Shown: one piece after another, positions 1 through 11,085 of the stretch | Layout: each line of letters begins with the position of its first letter | How positions within the stretch are numbered: position 1 is the stretch's first letter | DNA from: Nymphaea colorata | Taxonomy: Eukaryota > Streptophyta > Magnoliopsida > Nymphaeales > Nymphaeaceae | NCBI RefSeq assembly: GCF_008831285.2 | Contig: NC_045141.1 | Span: 12,512,106 to 12,576,105, forward strand | DNA: 64,000 nt | Reading direction: 5' to 3' | Position numbers and translations under genes: made by a program | Notes under the pieces: generated by a model | Databases searched by the model: none | The model's input: only the letters and a program-made list of their open reading frames with translations | What the model was told of the DNA's origin: nothing

Positions 1-617
1 TTGTTGGAGGAGGACGTCAGTTCAATAAGGGGCGAGTGATCTGTCAATATTGTGACAAACCAGGTCATAATGCAAAGACTTGTTTTAAAATTTCAAAACC
101 TGTTGGCAAACAAGCAGTTTCCTCAACAACAAATAAGGCCTATTCACCACTTCATGCTCTACATATGGACTCCATTGCTATAGACAATGTTGCTTGGTAC
201 CCAGATTCGCGTGCCTCTTATCATGTGTGCAATGATCTAAGCTTCATTGGTACTCATTCTCCATACAAAGGGAAAGAAAGCGTATGGGTGGGCAATGGTT
301 TAGGTTTGCCAATTTTGAATACTGGTTATTCCTATTTTTTTACCAATGGATATAATTTTATTTCGAAATACATATTACATGTTCCTGATACAACAAAAAA
401 TCTTATTTCTGTGCACAAATTTACTAATGATAACAATGTGTTTATGAAATTTTACCTTAATGATTGCATTATGAAGGACTTAGTATCAAGGAATGAGCTT
501 TTTCGAGGGGCGAGTCATAATGGACTCTATCGGTTCGCATTTGATGAAAACACTTTCAGTAAACAACTATGCAACAATAAAGATGTCTTTCTAGGAGAAA
601 AGACATCCATGGACTAG
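1..617 (+). pseudogene. copia gag C-terminus and aspartic protease
   Basis: The frame open to 617 begins with a CCHC zinc knuckle (CQYCDKPGHNAKTC, C-x2-C-x4-H-x4-C) that in this family binds element RNA in the virus-like particle. About 40 residues later comes the protease motif, here WYPDSRAS, where active copia elements carry D-S-G-A. The Gly to Arg change falls next to the catalytic Asp and should impair the enzyme. The frame ends in TAG at 615-617 directly before the WHNRLGH motif, whereas active elements read through as one polyprotein. Confidence 0.88.
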
Positions 618-1536
618 TGGCACAACCGGTTGGGACATGCAGCCTATCAGACTGTTTGCCAAGTCGTGCAGCGTTTTGGTTTACCTTATTATGAACAATT
701 TACAAACTCTATTTGTTTTGATTGCCAACATGGCAAATCACATGCTCTTCCTTTTTTTGATTCAACCCATTTAATTTCTAGACCTTTAGAACTTATTTAT
801 TCTGATGTTTGGGGCCTTGCACCTACCTTAAGTTTTGATACATATATTTTTATGTTCATTTTATTGATGCTTATACTAAGTTCACATGGATCTATCTTTT
901 AGTGCATGTTTGATGTTGTTGCTGCGTTTAAGACTTCAAAAGCAAACTAGAAAATTTATTTGATAGAAAAATAAAGTATTTCCAGTCTGATGGTGGTGGT
1001 GATTATATGGCTCTCAAAGGCATTCTTGATGGTGCAGGAATTTCACATAGAATATCTTGTCTACACATGCATGAACAAAATGGAGCAGTTAAACTCAAGC
1101 ATAGGCATATTGTAGAAACTGGTCTTTGTTTACTAAGTCATTCAAACATGCCTCAAAGATTTTTGGCTTAGTGCTTGTGCTACTACAATGTATTTAATAA
1201 ATTGCTTCCTTCTTATATTTTAGGTTGTAAAAGCCCATTTGAAAAACTATATAGCAGTCCGCCAAACTACAAACTTCTTAAAGTCTTTGGTTGCTCTTGT
1301 TTCCATATTTAAAAGATTATCGCAAAAACAAATTAGATTTTAAATCCAAAGAACATGTTTTCATTGGGTATAATAATAAACACAAAGGATATTTGTGCTG
1401 CAACAGGAAAAGTGGCAAAACCATGATATGTAGGCATGTTGTTTTCAATGAAAATCAATTCCCCTTTAGTAATGAGTCTACACATAACTCTTCCATCTCT
1501 TTGATGCCATCAAAACCCATCTCTATAGTTGTGTGA
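618..1536 (+). pseudogene. copia GAG-pre-integrase and integrase
   Basis: WHNRLGHAAYQ and the following C-x2-C (CFDCQHGKSH) form the pre-integrase zinc-binding segment. YSDVWG and QSDGGGDY supply the first two acidic residues of the DDE core. The third is lost: the usual VERKHRHIVE reads VKLKHRHIVE. The core is scattered over more than one frame between about 780 and 1200. The C-terminal part is open at 1291-1536 (LDFKSKEHVFIGY, HVVFNENQFPF), a typical copia integrase C-terminal signature. Integrase would insert the element cDNA into the chromosome; this copy cannot. Confidence 0.85.
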
Positions 1537-1889
1537 ACACCCATTATTTTAGAAGAAAAACCTACACAAGATAAAGATTTTCAAGCTGCACAAACCTCTT
1601 TCTATACCAACTAGTGAGAGAGTTGGCCCTGCCAATGACCTAACCCAAAGCTCTCCAAATGAACAAGAAATATCTACCCATAGATCTAAATTTACTGTCC
1701 CCTACTGAACCTATTCCATCAGTAAGGACACACAATATGGTAACTCGATCTATGAATGGGATATGAGTACCTAAAGTGTTTACCTCTACTTGCCACCCTT
1801 TACCTATGACACTAGTTAGGGAAAAACTCACACACCAAGAACCCAAAACATATCACCAAGTGAAGTAAGACTGAAATTGGATGAATGCC

Positions 1890-2535
1890 ATGATTTCAGA
1901 ATACAAAGCCTTCATTTTGAACCATACCTGGGATCTTGTCATATGACCCACTAAGACAAATGTCATTGGATGCAAATGGGCTTTCAACATAAAGCATAAA
2001 GTAGACGGATCTACACAAAGCACGATTAGTAGCTAAAGGGTATACTCAAGAAGAAGGCATTGACTACATCGAGACCTTTAGTCTCATTGTCAAACCAACC
2101 ACTATTAGAACCATTCTTGCTCTTGCCATTTCTTTCAAGTGGGAAGTACACCAATTAGATATACACAATGCATTTCTTAATGGACAACTCAATGAAAATG
2201 TTTTTACGGATTAACCTCCTAGTTTTGAAAAAGGTGTCAATCTTGTTTGTAAACTTTAAAAAGCTATTTATAGACTCAAGCAAGCTCTTAGAGCTTGGAA
2301 TCAAAAATTAGGTCATGCTTTGCTTTCACATGACTTTCATACTTCCAAAACTGACACATCAGTTTTTATTTATAAACATTAACATTTTATCATCTTTATT
2401 CTTGTCTATGTTGATGACATTTTAATTACAGGTAACTCCAACAAGTTTATTGCAGTTTTGATAAAAAGTCTTGGACAAAATTTCTCTCTCAAAGATCTTG
2501 GCAGACTACATTATTTCCTAGGGCTTTAAGCACAC
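1890..2535 (+). pseudogene. copia reverse transcriptase
   Basis: Reading through stops gives the RVT_2 family signatures in order: [16 protein letters not shown], then [13 protein letters not shown], then the intact catalytic motif YVDDIL at about 2408-2425, and SLKDLGRLHYFLG. Several in-frame stops (for example after NVFTD near 2213 and after YKH near 2382) inactivate it. Between the integrase and this domain (1540-1890) only a degraded linker is visible. Confidence 0.88.
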
Positions 2536-3330
2536 TACACTAATCAAAGGCTTATGTTAAGTCAGCAAAAATACTACATTGGCCTCCTTCACCGGACAAA
2601 CATGGCAAGCGCCAAAATTGCTCCAACTCCTATGTCAATGTCTATGCTTCTAGCTCAAGGGATGGCCTCTACCTATCACAATCCCACTGAATATAGGAGT
2701 GTTGTAGGCGCATTGCAATACTTGACTTTGATTAGACCTGACATCTCGTATGTAGTAAACAAAGTGTGTCAATATATGTAGAAACCAACCTTGAACCATT
2801 GGAGTGCAGTTAAACGAATTTTAAGATATGTCAAAGGCACTATCCACTTTTGTCTCATAATTCGATCTTCTTCTATTCTCACTTTATCAACCTACTCTGA
2901 TGCAGATTGGGAAGGATGCCCTGATGATCAGAAACCTACTAGAGGATATACAATATTCTTAGGACCAAATATTTTGTCATGGAGCTCAAAAAAGCAACAT
3001 ACAGTTGCTAGGTCTAGCTCAGAAGCCGAGTATCAATCAGTCTCCAATACCACTGCAGAACTTGTTTGGATCCGATATCTATTACGAGAATTATTCATCT
3101 CACTTCCATCTACTCCAATCCTATGGTGTGACAATATCATCGCCACCTACATGGCAGGTCATCCAGTTTTTCTCTCTCGGAGTAAACACGTTGAGTTGGA
3201 TGTTCATTTTGTTCGAGATCAAATTTCAAAAGGCCAACTTCGTGTTAAACATGTTCCATCATCACATTAGATTGCCGACATTCTTACCAAACCTCTACCG
3301 ACTACTCGGTTTAAAGAGTTCCAACTCAAA
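2536..3330 (+). pseudogene. copia RT C-terminus and RNase H
   Basis: The open stretch at 2554-2781 contains EYRSVVGALQYLT and RPDISYVVNKVCQY, the RT thumb/connection of copia. After a stop at 2779-2781 the frame resumes at 2791 with RILRYVKGT, then RNase H motifs YSDADWEGCPDD and SSSEAEYQSVS with the expected acidic residues, and HVELDVHFVRDQI near the end. ADILTKPLP at about 3277-3300, the usual last motif of copia polyproteins, follows a further stop. This is the best-preserved part of the element. Confidence 0.9.
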
Positions 3331-3366
3331 CTCAACGTCCTTCTTGGACTTGGGTTTGCGAGGGGA

Positions 3367-3753
3367 TGTTGAGACACATGGTAAGACACATGGCACTTCA
3401 AGGCAAGCTGAAACACATGGCAATTCAAGGCAAGAAGATCTCATGCAAAGAAATACACATGGCAAGAATTATGGAAAGCAATCAACAAGTGAAGGCAACC
3501 CATACCAGAAAAGTAATATTGAAAAGGAAAAAATGTTGTGCCCATCCTCCAAGGGTTCACTTGAAGAGAAGCATAGTACGTTGGGCTTACCATTGTAATG
3601 CAATCCATATGAATATTATAGTGGAACCTTATAATATACACGATTGAGTGTATGTATGAGAGAGAGGAAGTAGGTGTTAGACACTGAACCTCTATACATT
3701 ATAATTTCCTTTTCTATCTCTCTCTATTGCTCTTTATCTTTACCAAAATATCA
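3367..3753 (+). repeat. copia 3' LTR (right end uncertain)
   Basis: A purine tract (GAGGGGA, ending at 3366) is followed by TGTTGAGAC, the expected polypurine tract plus LTR start, just downstream of the last pol motif. It contains short GAGACACATGG/AAACACATGG repeats at 3370-3422. The end is placed at TATCA (3753) by guess; there is no second copy in the window to align it with. Confidence 0.5.
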
Positions 3754-4836
3754 ATTTTAATAAGCCCCATTGTTCGCATCCCTAAAATTTTAGGTATTTG
3801 GAGTGCTCCAGAAAAATGAGATTTTTATTTGAAAACGAGAGAGAAAGGGACTCGCCCGTCAGTACGAGAATCGACCGTTCCCGACGCCTTTACCAGGGGT
3901 AATCAATCCAAGGGCTATATTTATTATCGATGCATTTCGTTTTAGCTTAAACAAATTTTTCATTCTATATGTGGTGTAGTGTTTGAGAAAAATGTTGAAA
4001 GTTTGATGTTTCAAACTTTTGAAGAGATTCTTGAAGAATCACTTGAGAGTGTAGAACATTTTTATTTGAGAAAATCTTTACAAATGTTGTTCAAAATCAT
4101 TTGAAGATCATTTTTTGTAAATCATTTTAGTGTTCTCTTAAGACTTTATGTAGGTTTGAGATTTTGCTCTAATTCGGCTACCAACTAGTTTGAGCTTCAT
4201 CTCTTCTTGCTTAAGTTCTTTAGAGTAGTGCTTGTGATCACGAGTGATGTTAAGTGAGTGTAATGCATGAATGCATTGATCCTATGTGATTAAAGCATTC
4301 CTTCCACAACATTTATGTAAAGGCATTCCTACCACAACATATACGATTTTTGTTTTTATAGTTAACATAAATGTTTATGAAGAATGAAAAGTTTTAAAAA
4401 TTGATTGGGGTTGTAGACCATCAAGCATGAATTCAATATTGGGTCATTACTTGAATTTTGTTCTTGGTGAAGTCGGTAAATGAAAATGATCTTAAACCAT
4501 GGGAGAAAAATATTTGAAAGGATGGAGAAGATGAAATACTCCTATAGGAAGAAAGAGAGATAGAGAAAGAGATTTCAAAGATCTTTAAATGGAAGATTTC
4601 AAAAGAATGGGAAGATGCATATCTCCATATGTATGCATATACGTATATAAGCTTTTGACAATGAAGTCTTAACTTAAGTAGAGAAGGAAAAGAGACTTTT
4701 AAAAAAAAGAGAGAAATAGAAGGAGATAGAAAATATGCACATACATGTGTAAATACTATCACAAATACACATATACAAAAGTTGGTAAAAATGACATTGA
4801 TTTGAATAGAAAGTGAGATTTTAAAGGAAAAGAAAT

Positions 4837-4838
<2 letters not shown>

Positions 4839-4886
<48 letters not shown>
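4839..4886. repeat. (TA)n microsatellite in LTR
   Basis: An uninterrupted TA dinucleotide array of about 48 bp. The other LTR copy has its own array at the matching place (9758-9822), so the microsatellite predates the split of the two LTRs and has changed length since. Confidence 0.97.
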
Positions 4887-4887
<1 letters not shown>

Positions 4888-5031
4888 AAATTTGTGGATG
4901 AAGACATTTGACTTGAAAAGAGAAATAAAAGATTCTACAAAGATAAAATAAGACATTTATATATGTATATGCATTCATATAAGTATTAAAATAAAATATA
5001 GAAGCATAGAGAGATGAAAATGAAGGGAATC

Positions 5032-5410
5032 ATCATGTGAACATATATGTATATAACATGTATATACATATGTGTCTTCATGAGATTATAAATCAAGAAA
5101 TGAAAAATAACCGACTTCAAGTTTGATGTAGGCCGGAGGGAAGCTTGGACTCATACAAGAGTCTAAGCTAAGTCCCCAAATCCACATTAAAAAGGGTTCT
5201 TTCGAAAATATTTTGGAAATCATGTGAACATATATGTATATAACATGTATATACATATGTGTCTTCATGAGATTATAAATCAAGAAATGAAAAATAACCG
5301 ACTTCAAGTTTGATGTAGGCCGGAGGGAAGCTTGGACTCATACAAGAGTCTAAGCTAAGTCCCCAAATCCACATTAAAAAGGGTTCTTTCGAAAATATTT
5401 TGGAAATCAT
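5032..5410. repeat. Perfect 187 bp tandem duplication in LTR
   Basis: Unit 1 (5032-5218) and unit 2 (5219-5405) appear identical base for base, followed by the first bases of a third unit (ATCATG). The homologous stretch of the solo LTR (about 10006-10200) has a single, diverged unit. The duplication therefore arose in this LTR after the two copies separated, and recently given the absence of visible differences. Confidence 0.95.
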
Positions 5411-5799
5411 GATCCTAAATATTTTTATAGATGAATATAAAACATAGTTATTTCATTTGTTACAAGGGAATATGTTTCTTCCACCGTTGGGTATGGAAGA
5501 AAGCCAAATCACACGATAAGACACTTATTAGGGTTCCTAATCGGATGATTAAAAGGAAACTAACGCAAAATGACATGAAAATGCATATTAACATGTACAT
5601 ATTCATGAGGGTTTCACCCGGGTTGGACAAGCCCCAACCTCAAAAATTTACATAATAATAGAGTCTCAAACCACACTCTCATTCTCACCGTGCATTCATA
5701 TACAAATGAAAAATCAAATAACTATGCATAGATAATATCTTGAAATAATGCAATATTCAAGGAAAGAGAGAGAGAGGGAGAGAATGATTCAACCATAAG

Positions 5800-6235
5800 A
5801 TGAAATGTCATCCCATCTTCTTATGCTCCCGGTGCACTCGAGCATAGCCTCTTGACTCTAAAAAAGAGATTGAAAGCTATCTCATATGGTCATGCGGAGA
5901 TGAAGATGAAAGAAAATAAATGAACCAAAACAAGGCAACATTCAAGAAAAGATAGAACATGATGCAATCATAAAATGAAATATCATCTCATCTTCTCATG
6001 CTCCCAGTGCACTCGAGCATAACTTCTTGACTCTAAAATAGAGATTAAGTGGATATAGAGAAATGAAGAAGAGAAGAAATAAAGTAACAAGAACAAGACT
6101 ATATTCAATAAAAGAAAGAGCATGAATATTACTTCACCTTCTCATGCTCTTGGTGCACTTAAGAATAGCTCATTGACTCTAAAATAGATATTTGAGTGCT
6201 ATCTTGTATGGCCATGGGGAGATGAATAAGGGAGA
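5800..6235. repeat. Three diverged tandem blocks in LTR
   Basis: Three units near 5800-5920, 5975-6075 and 6125-6235 share the order CATCTTCTYATGCTC, GTGCACT, AGCAT/AGAAT, TTGACTCTAAAA and GAGATGAA. Related units occur in the solo LTR at 10636-10700 and 15110-15310, one of them being the hAT insertion point. They are an ancestral part of this LTR family. No function can be read from them. Confidence 0.75.
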
Positions 6236-6526
6236 AAACAAGGGAAAGAAAGGAGAGGGATGATGATTACAAACCTCTAAAGAAAATGACTTAGTAAAAA
6301 TGAACAACCTTGCTGAAATGATCCTAGATCCCCTTTGAGTGAAACTTTAAGAAGATATCTCTAAGAGAGTTGTAGCATGATGAAGCTTGCTTCAAGTTGG
6401 AGAAGAATAGAGAAATGGAAAGAGGGAGAGGGAGAGAGAGCGTTAAGGGAAAAACTCTAAGTCTTCAAGTGAAAATACATTAGAGTTTCTCCAATGATTA
6501 GCTCATGCCCAAGAGGGGGGATTGTT

Positions 6527-6541
6527 GGGGTATTTATAGAG
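6527..6541 (-). promoter_or_regulatory. Putative LTR TATA box
   Basis: The minus strand reads CTCTATAAATACCCC, and the same site in the solo LTR (about 15636-15651) reads CTCTATAAATTCCCC. A conserved TATAAAT in both copies, oriented with the element, is the best candidate for the retrotransposon promoter. It would place transcription start near 6500, giving a U3 of about 0.8 kb and an unusually long R/U5 of about 2.7 kb. This is inference from sequence only. Confidence 0.5.
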
Positions 6542-6672
6542 AGTTTTGGAGCCAAAACTCAAAATTTGAATTTTTTTGAATTTCACAACATTTTCATCTG
6601 AATTTCACATAATTTTGAATTATTTTCATTTTTTTTAAAGTAAATAGGTTTCAACTAAGTATGATTGGCCCT

Positions 6673-6757
6673 TAACCCTGCAAATACCCCTTTGGGGTGT
6701 TGGCAGGGCTAATGCCCACCTAAAAAAATCAAAAACCGACCCCGAAGGGCCGGTTTT
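6673..6757. other. Two conserved hairpins in LTR U3
   Basis: Outer arms GCCCTGC and GCAGGGC enclose an inner ACCCC/GGGGT pair. A second hairpin follows at 6732-6757 (arms AAAACCG and CGGTTTT around CCC/GGG). In the solo LTR the second hairpin (15841-15864) is a perfect 10 bp stem with different bases (AAACCACCCT with AGGGTGGTTT). The G-C pair at 6738/6751 is replaced there by A-T, so pairing is kept while sequence changes. Confidence 0.6.
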
Positions 6758-7715
6758 GCAAGAAAATGGATGCTCGGGTGCTGTTGTGTGCCAGGCGCAA
6801 CAGCGCCCAGCGCTGGGAAAAGGCGCGTGGCAGCACGCAAGGCGTTGCCACGTGCTACAGCGATCGCTTCACGCGATCGCGTAGCGTCGTTCTACGCTAT
6901 CATGTGACGCGCAATTGCGTGATTGCTCATCACTGGACGTGCAAACTTTTTTTTTTGAATTAAGGGTTTTTCGTATAAAAGTGCAAAAAATCAATTTTTT
7001 TGTTTTATTTATTTATAAACGGTATAAAACTGTTTGTTTTTGTATCAAAAGAGTGGTTGGCTTTGTTTCAAGTTTTAAAAACATATTTTGGTGCGAGGAC
7101 GAAACGTAAAACAAGGGAGAGGTCTGTGCACATGCATGCGACACTTACAGCGCCAGACTTTGTTGTTTTGAACTCGATTTTGGATTTTAAGTTTCAAATG
7201 CTCGATTTATATCTAAATTTGAGTTTTGGATTTAATTTGGATTTGAAAGTTGGATCTTGGATTTGAATTTTGCGTCTAAATTTGAGTTTTGTGCTTGGGT
7301 AAAATGACATAGTCTTTTGGTAAAATTTGGGGTGATTACAGATGCCCCTCTTTGTCACTAAGCCGCGCTAACCGTGCTTAGTGACAAAGATAAACACCAC
7401 AAATTTTTCAAACAAAATATGTGCAGAGTGATGTTTCGGGCTTGCTCCCTCACCTCAATGTGTTGTTTGAGCTTAAACGGCATGTTTAACCACTTACCTG
7501 CACGGGTTTACCAATATTGAATTCAGGTTTAACCCCCCTGAAATGGGTTGCCTTGTCTAGGATTATAGGTTTGACCCCTTACCTACGTGGGTTGCCCTCA
7601 TATTGTAGGTTTTACCCTTTACCTGCATGGGTTGCTTTGGAAAGCCCTTGGCCAAATGGCCAAGTTGCGCTTGCTCCATAAGATCCCCTTGTCTAATGAT
7701 ATGGTTGAGCTAGCT

Positions 7716-7937
7716 TTAAAAAGCTTTGAACCTAGCGGCCGGATTGCGCTTGATCAAATCTTTTAGCTTAATTGCTAAGTTGATTTGGTGAAGTGCATTA
7801 ATAGGATCGGCAAGTTTCACCCCATCAGCATCAATCAGTCGGTATGAATTTCGAGGCAAGGCTTCTTTAATAACATATGGGCCTTCCCTGTTCGGTGCCC
7901 ACTTACCATGTGGTCGTCCTCTGAGGTATACCACCAA
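7716..7937 (-). pseudogene. Tat integrase C-terminal domain
   Basis: The translated segment has VYLRGRPHGKWAPNREGPYVI, the GPY/F-type motif of Ty3/gypsy integrase C-termini, then LINEALPRNSYRL-like spacing ending in INALHQINL. It is the last coding part of pol before the polypurine tract. It is open over 73 codons but upstream frames are broken. Confidence 0.82.
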
Positions 7938-8049
7938 TCATAGGACTAAGTCATTCACTTTGAACTGTCTCTCGATAACTGACTTGGCAAATTGTCTAGC
8001 CACCATTTGGCGATAAGCTTCAGCGTGCTCAACTGCTTTTAGCCTCTTT

Positions 8050-8806
8050 TCATCTAGCAAATCGAACTGCATTAGCTTTTTCTATTGATATTGATTTAGA
8101 TGAAGCTCTATGAGAAGCGAACTTCAAAGCGGGTTTCAACACATGTAATGGTAGAACCACCTTTGTTCCATAGGCTAGCTCTGCTGGAGTCGCATTTGTT
8201 GGAGTTCTCATAGTGGTGTGATATGCCCATAGTGCATTATGCATCTTTTCATGCCAATCTCTTCCAGTTTCTATTGTCCGTTTCAAGATATTGATCAGGA
8301 TTTTGTTGGTGGCTTCTGCTTGCTCATTGCCTTGGAGGTAATAAGAAGCTGAAAAATGATACATGATGTGGTGCTTGCTGCACAACTGCCTCATCTTTTC
8401 ATTCTTGAAAAGAGTCATGTTGTCAGATACTATATCATAAGGGACTCTGAATCTGCAAAGAAGATTTTTGAGAATGAAGGGCACTACATGACGTCATTCC
8501 ACTGTTCTGAGTGTGACGACTTCTACTCATTTGGTAAAATAGTCTATTGCAGCAAGAAAATACTTATGGCCATTAAAAGCTGCAAGGAATATCGGTCTGA
8601 CTACATCAAATGCCCACATTGAAAATGGCCAAGGAGATGTTACAGAATGCAAGTGAGAGGTGGGGGCATGGATCACTGGAGTATGCAGTTGATATTCTTT
8701 GCATCTTTTGATGAACTGGTAACAATCTTTTTGCATAGAAGGCCAATAATATCATGCTCAGATTATCTACTTGGTGAGAGTCTGATATCCAACGTGGCCC
8801 TATTGA
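8050..8806 (-). pseudogene. Tat integrase catalytic core
   Basis: Read on the minus strand from the solo LTR boundary, the protein resumes with GHVGYQTLTK, YYWPSMQKDCYQFIKRCKEYQ (zinc-finger end) and SPWPFSMWAFDVV, which holds the first core Asp. VSDNMTLFKN holds the second Asp and QGNEQAEATNK the Glu, so all three DDE residues remain. Stops interrupt the first 20 residues and a frame change occurs near 8490-8530. The start of this zinc finger lies 7.7 kb away at 16.5 kb, separated by the solo LTR. Confidence 0.85.
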
Positions 8807-9154
8807 CATCCCAAAAATTCATTGGTTTTTGGAGTGCTCCAGAAAAATAAGATTTTATTTTGAAAATAAGAGAGAAAGGGACTCGCCCGTCGGTACGAGG
8901 ATCAACCATTCTCGGCGCCTTCACCGGGGGTAATTAATCCAATGACTATGTTTATTATTGATGTATTTCATTTTGACTTAAGCATCTTTTTCATTCTATA
9001 TGCAATGTAGTGATTGAGAAAAATGTTGAAAGTTTGATGTTTCAAACTTTTGAAAAGATTCTTGAAGAATTATTTGAGAATGTGAAACATTTTGGAGAAA
9101 CCTAGAATTGGGAAATATCAATTGGAAAACTTGGAAAATAATTTTCTAAGTCAC

Positions 9155-9370
9155 TTTAATGTTTTCTTAAAACTTTAAGTAGGTTTGAGATTTTGCTGTA
9201 ATTCGGTTACTACCTAGTTAGAGCTCTATCTTATCTTGCTTAAGTTCTTTTAGATATGTGATTTTAATGTTTTCTTAAAACTTTAAGTAGGTTTGAGATT
9301 TTGCTGTAATTCGGTTACTACCTAGTTAGAGCTCTATCTTATCTTGCTTAAGTTCTTTTAGATATGTGAT
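9155..9370. repeat. 108 bp tandem duplication in solo LTR
   Basis: Units 9155-9262 and 9263-9370 look identical (TTTAATGTTTTCTTAAAAC ... TTAGATATGTGAT). The 3' LTR has one unit at about 4130-4240. Like the 187 bp duplication in the other LTR, this is a private, recent change of one copy. Confidence 0.92.
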
Positions 9371-9755
9371 TGTGCTGATAAGTGCTATTGAGTGGGTGTG
9401 AATGCATGAATGCATTGATCCTATATGATTGGAAAATGAAATCATTCATTCCTACTATAACATTCATCTAGAAACATTCATACTATATAAGATTTTTGTT
9501 ATAAATATTTTTGATGGAAAGAGAAAATTTTTTGAAAATAGAATGGGGTTGAAGACCCTCAAGCATGAATCCAATATTAGGTCATTACTTGATTTTTGCT
9601 ATTAGTGAAGTCAACAAATGAAAAATTAAAATCTTAAATGATAAGAGAAAGTATTGAAAGAATGGAGAAGATAAAGGATGTGATCTCAAGAGAGATATAG
9701 AGAAAAAGAGACAGAAAGAGGTCTTGAAAATCACAAAATCAAAGATTTAAACGAA

Positions 9756-9757
<2 letters not shown>

Positions 9758-9822
<65 letters not shown>
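9758..9822. repeat. (TA)n microsatellite in solo LTR
   Basis: TA dinucleotide array of about 65 bp at the position homologous to 4839-4886 of the other LTR. Confidence 0.97.
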
Positions 9823-9826
<4 letters not shown>

Positions 9827-10710
9827 GGATACATATATGAAAGCTTGTGAAAAGGATGTTTCAATCAAATAGAAAAGAGAAGATGATTTTAAAAAGAGAG
9901 AGAGAGATTTTAAAATGGAATACACGTATATTTATTTATATATATGTATATGAGAGTTTGTAAAAGAGATGTTAAATCATAAAGAGATAATGACAAAAAG
10001 AAATAATCATGTGCACGTATACGTATATAACATGTATATACATACATGTCTTCATGAGAATTAAAATTAAGAAATGAATTTAAAATATCCGACTTTAACT
10101 TTTAATATAGGTCGGAGGGAGCTTGGACTCATGCAAGAGCCTAAGCTAAGTCTCCAAAACCACATTAGAAAGATATTTTCAAAATATTTTGGAAAACATC
10201 ATTTTTAATATTTTTGGTATATGAATATAAAACATAGTTACTTAGTTTGTTACAAGGGAATATGTTTCTTCCACCATTGAATATGAAAGAAAAACAAACC
10301 ATACGATAAGATGCTTATTTGGGTTCCTAATAAGATGATTAAAAAAAGAAAACTAGCATAAAATGACATGCAAATGCATATTAACAAGTACATATTCGTG
10401 AGAGTTTTTCCCGGGTTGGACCAGCCCCAACCTCAAAAATTAATATGAAGATAAAGATAAAGAACCCCAAACCATACTCTCATCTTCACAATACATTCAC
10501 ATATAAATGGAAAACGAAGCAACTATACATGGATAATAAATAGACAATATTCAAAGAAGGAAAAAGAGAGAGAGCGCATGATAGAGAGAGAAAGGTTCAA
10601 CTAGGAGGGAGGGCAAGATGTAACTATTAAACAATATACCATCTCATTTTCCCATGCTCCCAGCGCACTTGAGCATAGCCTCTTGACTCTAAAATAGAGA
10701 TTGAGAGCTA

Positions 10711-10795
10711 TGTCACCAAGGTGCGGGGTGCGGGTGCCGGTGCAGGTGCCGGTGCGGCACATTTCAAAAAATTTAGGTGCGGCGGTGCGGTGAGA
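10711..10795. repeat. hAT left subterminal GGTGC repeats
   Basis: Within 85 bp there are about eight GGTGC(G/C)G units, including a GTGCCG-GTG-CGGCAC hairpin. The right end (about 14900-15085) holds the complementary GCACC and CGACTC-type repeats. In hAT elements such clusters bind transposase; that role here is inference. Confidence 0.7.
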
Positions 10796-11085
10796 GTATT
10801 TATTATTATTATTATCATTAATTTATTGTAATGATAATAATATGTATATAGTATATATATGACAAAAAATTATCATAAACCACAAAATTATTAAATAACA
10901 ACATCAAAACTGTAATTTGCTAATCATGATATCAATATCATTATCATTATCAATCATCAGACTTCAATTCAACATTCAACAAGAAATATACTCTAGTTTT
11001 GAGTTCACAAAATCACATATTCACAAATCACAGCTCATACAGTCATACTTCATAATTCATACATTAATACATATTACCTCTATTG

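Larger units (their letters stand above)
1..3753 (+). mobile_element. Ty1/copia LTR retrotransposon, 3' portion, degenerate
   Basis: Domains follow the Ty1/copia order on the + strand: gag CCHC knuckle, aspartic protease, GAG-pre-integrase, integrase, reverse transcriptase, RNase H, polypurine tract and a putative 3' LTR. Internal stops and frame changes occur throughout, so it cannot make its own proteins. The 5' LTR and most of gag lie outside the window, so neither insertion age nor target duplication can be read. The right boundary is uncertain: TGTTGAGAC at 3367 marks the LTR start, but several CA dinucleotides between 3751 and 3778 could be its end. It abuts the LTR of the Tat element on its right. 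Confidence 0.93.
3779..7340 (-). repeat. 3' LTR of the Tat-lineage element
   Basis: About 3.56 kb long and alignable along its length with 8809-16493 (minus the hAT insertion). Shared blocks include the starts GGAGTGCTCCAGAAAAAT (3800 and 8831), the GACTCGCCCGTC block, and the end GGGGTGATTACA/GGGGTGATAACA. On the minus strand it starts TGTAATCACCCC right after a polypurine tract. Inside are a (TA)n array, a perfect 187 bp tandem duplication, three diverged blocks with TTGACTCTAAAA, a TATA box and GC-rich hairpins. It is much longer than most gypsy LTRs but in the range known for Tat elements. The outer edge is ambiguous by a few bases. Confidence 0.85.

Noticed and set aside
4433-4978. 181-codon open stretch on the minus strand
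   Set aside because: It runs through the (TA)n array of the LTR (Ile-Tyr repeats) and resembles no protein.
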